From NCBI GenBank assembly GCA_031308135.1, contig JAHLJT010009419.1, positions 32,392,869 to 32,456,868 of the forward strand: a stretch of 64,000 nucleotides of DNA. The letters run 5' to 3'. A program made the translations under genes and the position numbers. The stretch comes from Acheta domesticus (lineage: Eukaryota > Arthropoda > Insecta > Orthoptera > Gryllidae). Below the pieces are notes generated by a model. It was not told where the DNA came from. It saw only the letters and a list, made by a program, of their open reading frames with translations, and made no database searches. Shown here in pieces: positions 58,006 to 64,000 of this stretch (positions are counted from its first letter, which is position 1; every line of letters begins with the position of its first letter).

Positions 58006-59485
58006 CAAAATTTTATGGTTTACTAGTTCGTTGCTGAATAAAACGAGAATTCGAAATATTTTATATTTCTTACGTCTGAAGTGAAAAGACGTATTGTCAT
58101 AGTTGTTTGTCAAAATACGTCAGATAAACAAAACAGAGTAGTATATCTAATTACTATTGCATAATCGTTATTGAACTGAGTCGTTCGTATAAAATTAGAG
58201 AATATTTTGACGTTCCTGCGGAAATTCTCGCAAAAGCTAACAAAACTACGAAACGGTGATTTCCATTAAAATTCGAGGAATATATGAAACTGTTCATGGT
58301 GTATTTGAGATTTACCAGTGTGGATAACAGTGTAAATGGCGCTGATTAAACGGTACTTCTAGGTTGTTAGCGTCTATTATCAAACGTTATTTACAATATG
58401 TCTTAACACCAAAAAATAACATATCGAAGATGTTAGCCGATAGCCTTATATATCTAATTACTACTACTAGTACTGCCTACTGAAGAATATAATTATGTCT
58501 CTAAAAAACGTGATACGTAACAGTGAAATGCGAGTGATTGATGGCAATTATAAATTCACGGTAACATTTCAAAATTGCAATTTTCATATCAATTAAGCAA
58601 AATAAGATTTTAAAACGAGTTAATTTATTTATTTAAGCACTATGCCATTTATTTATTGTATTTGCTTGCATCTTAACTTTAAAAAATTTTACTTTAATTT
58701 TTTTAATTTTACTAGAATAACTTTAAATCATTATATCATATGATTTAATGGCAGTAAATAAGTTTGGAATTTCAATGTTCCTTGTTTCTTGTTCACTTAT
58801 CAAGCTGCCGGCGACGTATCCCTCTCCAATTAACTCCCTTACCCGCCGCATCTGTGCTTTCGATTAGACGTGCCCGCTAAGGAAAGAGTAAGAATACGAC
58901 AGCTCGTGCGCGCAATATCGTGCCCGCGCGAGCAATTAAGTTTCAGAGTAGTGACCTGCAACAACCAAAAATGCTGCTGAACAAAACCACACAAAATAGA
59001 TTTTCAAAAAGAAGCTCGCACGTTGATCAAGAATAAAAAATAAAATATTACTTTAAAACAGCAATAAATTACATATTTTAACAAAAGCAATCCTCACGAA
59101 TACTGCAATAATAGTCTGCGCTTATACACACTACAACACTTCTTTAGACAACAAAAACATAAAAAAGTTGCTGTTCCATCCAGCAAGCACGTGAATAACA
59201 AATATTTGATGACAGATGGCCTCTTTCTCGATCATTTGCAGTCTCGCGACTTCAGCTGTGACGTAATCAGTAAAGAACTGAAAATAAGAATCCAGTCTGT
59301 ACACACAGTATGAAAATATGCAAAATAACTCAAATACTAGCATGTTTCAGTATAAATCCAGAATGTTCATTGTTTTTATATTGTTCTCGAGTTCCTGGGA
59401 TATTTAACGAATTCCTCAGATCCTCTCACATGGTCCAGAGACTGCATACATTTCTTTCAATTTCTACGCGCATTGAAAGTCAGTT
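58006..59485. other. No gene seen
   Basis: AT-rich with a short GC-rich patch at 58800-58940. No coding segment is recognised. Confidence 0.45.
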
Positions 59486-59489
59486 TTAT

Positions 59490-59760
59490 GGACTACGCCC
59501 CGGGAGGCTTCCCCAGAGGGCCCACTGCGTGCCGAGCGTGTCCTGGCACGAGCACCTGGCGAATATGAAGCGCGAGTTCCGCGACATCCGGTGACTCAGC
59601 GCGCCGCCGAACAATACCGGCGCCGCGAGGACCAGTCCCCGCGCGGTGGCGCCTTTCGAGAGAGGACCTGTCCCCGCGCGGAGGCGCCTCCTTTGGAGCT
59701 CCGAGTTCGAGTCGGCGCGCGCCGTTAGGCAGCCGCTGCGGTGCAGCCACATCCTCTCCC
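59490..59760. promoter_or_regulatory. CpG-rich block upstream of the minisatellite
   Basis: GC-rich, with an internal repeat ('gaggaccagtccccgcgcggtggcgcct' type, about 59628-59690, two diverged copies). Frames on both strands are by-products. Promoter or 5' exon-like. Confidence 0.3.
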
Positions 59761-60132
59761 TCCGCGCCCTTCTCCTCCCCTCTCTACCCCATTGTGCTCT
59801 TCCTCTCGCTCTCCTCCATCTCTCCCCCCTTGCTCTTTCCCATCCCTCCCTCTCGCTCTCCTCCATATCTCTCCCCTTCGCTCTCCTCCATCTTTCCCTC
59901 TCTCTCTCATCCCTCTCTCCCTCTCGCTCTCCTCTAACTTTCCCTTTCGCTCTCCTCCGTGTCCTCCTTCGCTCTCATCCATCTCTCCCTGTCGTTCTCC
60001 TCCATCTCCATTTCTCTCTCCTCCATCTCTCCCTTTTGCTCTCCTCCATCTCTGCCTCTCGCTCTCCTCCATCTCTCTCTCTTCACCACTGTCTCTTCGC
60101 TATCTCTTCGCCATCTGTCTCTTCGTCATCCC
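59761..60132. repeat. CT-rich degenerate tandem repeat
   Basis: 'ctctcctccatctctccct' units of roughly 20 bases, diverged, leading into the 17-bp minisatellite. Confidence 0.7.
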
Positions 60133-61040
60133 TGTCATTTCTCTCTCTGTCATTTCTCTGTGTGTCATTTCTCTCTGTGTGTCATTTCTCTCTGTGTGTC
60201 ATTTCTCTCTGTGTGTCATTTCTCTCTGTGTGTCATTTCTCTCTGTGTGTCATTTCTCTCTGTGTGTCATTTCTCTCTGTGTGTCATTTCTCTCTGTGTG
60301 TCATTTCTCTCTGTGTGTCATTTCTCTCTGTGTGTCATTTCTCTCTCTCTGTCATTTCTCTCTCTCTGTCATTTCTCTCTCTCTGTCATTTCTCTCTCTC
60401 TGTCATTTCTCTCTCTCTGTCATTTCTCTCTCTCTGTCATTTCTCTCTCTCTGTCATTTCTCTCTCTCTGTCATTTCTCTCTCTCTGTCATTTCTCTCTC
60501 TCTGTCATTTCTCTCTCTCTGTCATTTCTCTCTCTCTGTCATTTCTCTCTCTGTGTCATTTCTCTCTCTGTGTCGTTTCTCTCTCTGTGTCGTTTCTCTC
60601 TCTCTGTCGTTTCTCTCTGTCGTTTCTCTCTCTCTGTCGTTTCTCTCTCTCTGTCGTTTCTCTCTCTGTGTCATTTCTCTCTCTGTCATTTCTCTCTCTG
60701 TGTCATTTCTCTCTCTGTGTCATTTCTCTCTCTCTGTCATTTCTCTCTCTCTGTCATTTCTCTCTCTCTGTCATTTCTCTCTCTCTGTCATTTCTCTCTC
60801 TCTGTCATTTCTCTCTCTGTCATTTCTCTCTCTGTCATTCTCTCTCTCTGTCATTTCTCTCTCTCTGTCATTTCTCTCTGTCATTTCTCTCTCTCTGTCA
60901 TTTCTCTCTCTGTGTCATTTCTCTCTCTGTGTCATTTCTCTCTCTCTCTGTCATTTCTCTCTCTCTGTCATTTCTCTCTCTGTGTCATTTCTCTCTCTAT
61001 CATTCTCTCTCTGTCATTCTCTCTCTCTGTCATTTCTGTC
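60133..61040. repeat. 17-bp minisatellite, about 900 bp
   Basis: Units 'gtcatttctctctgtgt' (first ~12), then 'gtcatttctctctctct', with a 'gtcgtttctctct' sub-block at 60570-60665 and shortened units near the end. A 17-bp stop-free unit leaves all three plus frames open, giving frames of 430-489 codons of Ser/Leu/Phe/Cys/His/Val repeats. These are not genes. Confidence 0.95.
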
Positions 61041-63487
61041 TTCTCCATCTCTCTTCACCATCTCTCTCTGGACCATTTCGATATATACTATTTTTTTATT
61101 TCCTCAAAGTATTAGACATGAGATGTTAGAGGAAATTATTTACTACATAATGGAACATAAACTATCCACTTGTTCGGGATCACGAACACATGGAACATTA
61201 TTTATGCCGAAAAACAGCCGCTGTTACAGCATTACAATAGTTTCTCTTTAATATGCAAGTAGTATGAGAGAAGTAAAAACAAGATTGGTTCACAAATAGC
61301 TTCAATTTTTTTCTTAACACTTATTCGCGGATTGTTTGACGCACGCTTGTGGAAATGGCGCAGGTCCCGTTTCCGACGATCTCTCTGAAGTTACAAAAAA
61401 TTGAAAAGTTACAAATAACACGAGAAATAAGGGGGCTATTGTAACACAACTAGTTCTACAATACACTGTCATAATACTATAATAATCTATTCAGTAATAA
61501 TTATTTTTCTCCATCTTCCTCTCGTTTCCTCTCAATTTTGTGACTATTAAAAAGTTGTTATCATCTTCATTCTGATTATATTCCTTTTCTCTGTTCCACC
61601 TCTTCGAGTATCTGTTATACGCTTCTATCAGTTTATTGCGCAATTAAGAAAAGTGTTGTTTTACAAACATACGAATACCCAGTATGGATAACTGTAGATG
61701 TGATTTTGAAATTGCATGTCTGTGTTTTCGTATCGCTTCTTTATAAATGTTCGTTTAAATCACTTCACTACAAAGGTTCGTTTAATATCACTGGAAAGTT
61801 ATGTTATTTAAGATTATTTATCATGCAGACCAGTGATTTTGTGTTTCAAATTATAGGTTTTTGACACAATATTACAAAACTCGCATTAAAATTTATAATA
61901 TTTTCCCCAAACGTCAATACACTTTTGAGACAGGATTGTAAAGACCTCTTCCACTATGACAACAGTTTTCTCAACGCGTTAAGGTTCTTATTGCTCGTAC
62001 TTCCTATGTCTGCTCACGCCGACCACCGCGATAAAAGATCAACGCGCTAGCAAACTCGATGACTGGGGAAAGTTTGTCAGCTTCGTGATTGTCTTTCTCT
62101 GTCCTCCAAGGAAGGACATCTACTTAAGTACAACCTCTTAATACGGGTAAAGTTAGCATAAATCACAGAACATCCTTCTCAAGAAGCATGCTGCTCACTT
62201 TCCATTTATATCCTGTCTTTCTACGTTTCTTATGTTTAATGATACACGTGACATTCTCCCTTGAGTTCCGCTCTTCTGACAAACAGTGGAAGGTATAGTC
62301 AAGTCGTGTAATGTGAGGAAGTAAATAAAATGTAATCCTTTTCGTTTCAGATTTCCTTTTTTCCCTTCGTTTTTTTCTATTCTTCATATTTCGTTAGTGT
62401 TTGACAAACAGCAGAATTTCACACAACAGTGCAAATTGCTGAAACCTCTTAATTTGAGTAGTTGGCTTCCAGTTAGCAACAGAGCATATTTGATGATGCT
62501 TACTGCTGATTAAATAAAACTTTAAAAGCTATAATTATTAGTTACTTATTCCAGTACTACTTCGCCAATCCATTACCACTCATGAATTTTAATACCAATA
62601 ATATAAATCAACATTGCATATTAATGGATCACCATCACTACCACTGATAAGATTTTGATTCTTTTATTTACTGTTGCCCCAAATCTTTGTCAGAAAATTA
62701 AGAAGTGCTTCTTTTTTATCTTTACTTCTTTTACTATAGAAATTATATGACTTTTAGTATGTATGTCCCTTTGTTTCAACAAAGTGTTTCCTTTGGAATC
62801 ATTTCAAATTCATAATTTATCAGTAGTTTCAACTTAAAAGAAAATTAATGAATTCATAAACCAAAAGAGACCGTCTGTCTTTTTGAAAAACAAATCAATT
62901 GAAAACAGACAAAAGTTGCATCTCGCATATCTGCACGAACAATAGCATCAAGGAAACTGTACAACTGATGAAAAAGCATTTTCGAGGGATGGATATAATT
63001 GATTGAAAAGTTGAAGCTTGTCCATGTGAAAGACCGGCGGAACATCCTAATAATACGAGCCAGAGCCCAGCCACGAGCGCAAAACGCGAGAGGAACTCAC
63101 TCGTCTGAGACGTCCTGCGGGCTGCCTAATCGCTAGCAGTTCTTTCCTTGCACACGCCGTAGTGCACGCGCTACCAGCCATCTCGTGCACTATCTTCTGC
63201 AGGAAAACATTTTTCAAGATAGGATTAATCTAACACTTCAGTAAACAGGGTGGTTAATTCCTCGAAATTAAAATCAGCTGTAATAAAACTGAAAACACTT
63301 TTCGCATCTCACAATGCTCCTTGTGTGCCAAGAACATCATCTAATCGCACAATAAAATAGGATCAAGCGGATAAAAAGAATTGTATAATTAATATCATTC
63401 AATGAGTACTCAAAACTCAATTCATGATGAAATTAAGCTTCTCAGTGAATTTCTTGACTTGTCATATGTGACATTTACTACTAAATT
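61041..63487. other. No gene seen
   Basis: AT-rich with a small CpG-richer patch at 63040-63190. No coding evidence. Confidence 0.45.
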
Positions 63488-64000
63488 TACACTGCGGTCA
63501 TAAAGTCATGGGACACCTGTTAATATCGTATACCTTCTTTTGCCCGGCGACGTACAGCAACGAGTCGTGTCATGGACTCAACATGTTGGAAGTCCCCTGC
63601 AGAAATATTGAACCATGCTGCCTCTACAGCCGTCCGTTTTTGCGAAGGGGTTGCTGGTGCAGGATTTTGTGCACGAAGTGACCTCTCGATGGGATTCATG
63701 TTGATCGATCTAGGAAATCATAACATTCGCTCGAATTGTCAAAAACGGTCTTCAAACCAATCGCGAACGGCTGTGTCCCGGTAAAATGATGCATTGTCAT
63801 CCATAAAAATTCTGTCGTTTGAGAACATGAACTACATGAATGCCTTCAAATGATCTCCAATTATATCTAAACATATCCATTCCCAGTCAATTATTGGTTC
63901 AGTTGGACCCAGTCCATTCCATGCAAAAACAGTCCACACTATTATGGAGCCACTACCAGTTCGCATAGTGTCTTGTTGACAATTTTGGTTCATGGCTTCG
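63488..64000 (-). pseudogene. Tc1-like transposon, 3' part of transposase, runs off the window
   Basis: Starts at a TA-flanked end ('tacactgcggtcataaagtc'). On minus, from the window edge downward, the translation reads VWTVFAWNGLGPTEPIIDWE, then NDRIFMDDNASFYRDTAVRD (second catalytic Asp region), then NMNPIE (third catalytic Glu region), then the C-terminal AWFNISAGDFQHVESM. This is the block order of a Tc1-family DD34E transposase. In-frame stops and at least one frameshift separate the blocks, so it is inactive. The first catalytic Asp lies beyond the window. Confidence 0.8.

Noticed and set aside
59646..61251. Open frames of 489, 462 and 430 codons
   Set aside because: They run through a CT-rich minisatellite with a 17-bp unit lacking stops; the products are pure repeats in all three frames.

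Overview
This is nuclear DNA of a eukaryote, most likely an insect. It is AT-rich and intron-like, with short GC-rich CpG blocks, many degenerate Tc1/mariner transposons, a tRNA-derived SINE family, microsatellites and two gaps of exactly 1000 N. I see no prokaryotic features, no operons and no rRNA or tRNA gene. A polyneopteran such as an orthopteroid is my guess from the Tc1 and SINE style; the sequence does not prove it.

The dominant structure is a large inverted duplication. The segment 8842-21561 (12,720 bp) is, from its first to its last base, an inverted copy of 42903-57045 (14,143 bp). It differs by a few percent of substitutions plus a few structural differences. The 8842-21561 copy is bounded on both sides by 1000-N gaps, while the other copy lies in continuous sequence. 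The simplest reading is a contained alternative-haplotype contig scaffolded beside its own allele, not a biological palindrome.

Each copy carries one convincing intact gene: a single-exon 318/319-residue protein with two hydrophobic segments and a long C-terminal helical tail (15674-16630 minus; 48813-49772 plus). I do not recognise the family. Comparing the two copies by hand shows mostly synonymous changes, which supports a real, constrained gene. Each copy also holds two weaker exon candidates (13734-13876 and 11637-11819; 52001-52143 and 54066-54248), a SINE, and two copies of a long non-coding repeat called family L here.

Layout: 1-7841 holds transposon remnants, two SINE copies and two CpG blocks ending in good splice donors. 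7842-8841 is a gap. 8842-21561 is the inverted copy. 21562-22561 is a gap. 22562-42902 holds SINEs (one nested in another), a pair of direct repeats with a hammerhead-like core, mariner-like elements, a tandem CpG-block duplication and a TATA-type promoter candidate. 42903-57045 is the uninterrupted copy. 57046-64000 has a fold-back element, a CpG block, a 17-bp minisatellite and a truncated Tc1-like transposon running off the end.

Apart from the duplicated gene, almost everything recognisable is repetitive or non-coding. Many long open frames are artefacts of tandem repeats or shadows of the GC-rich gene.
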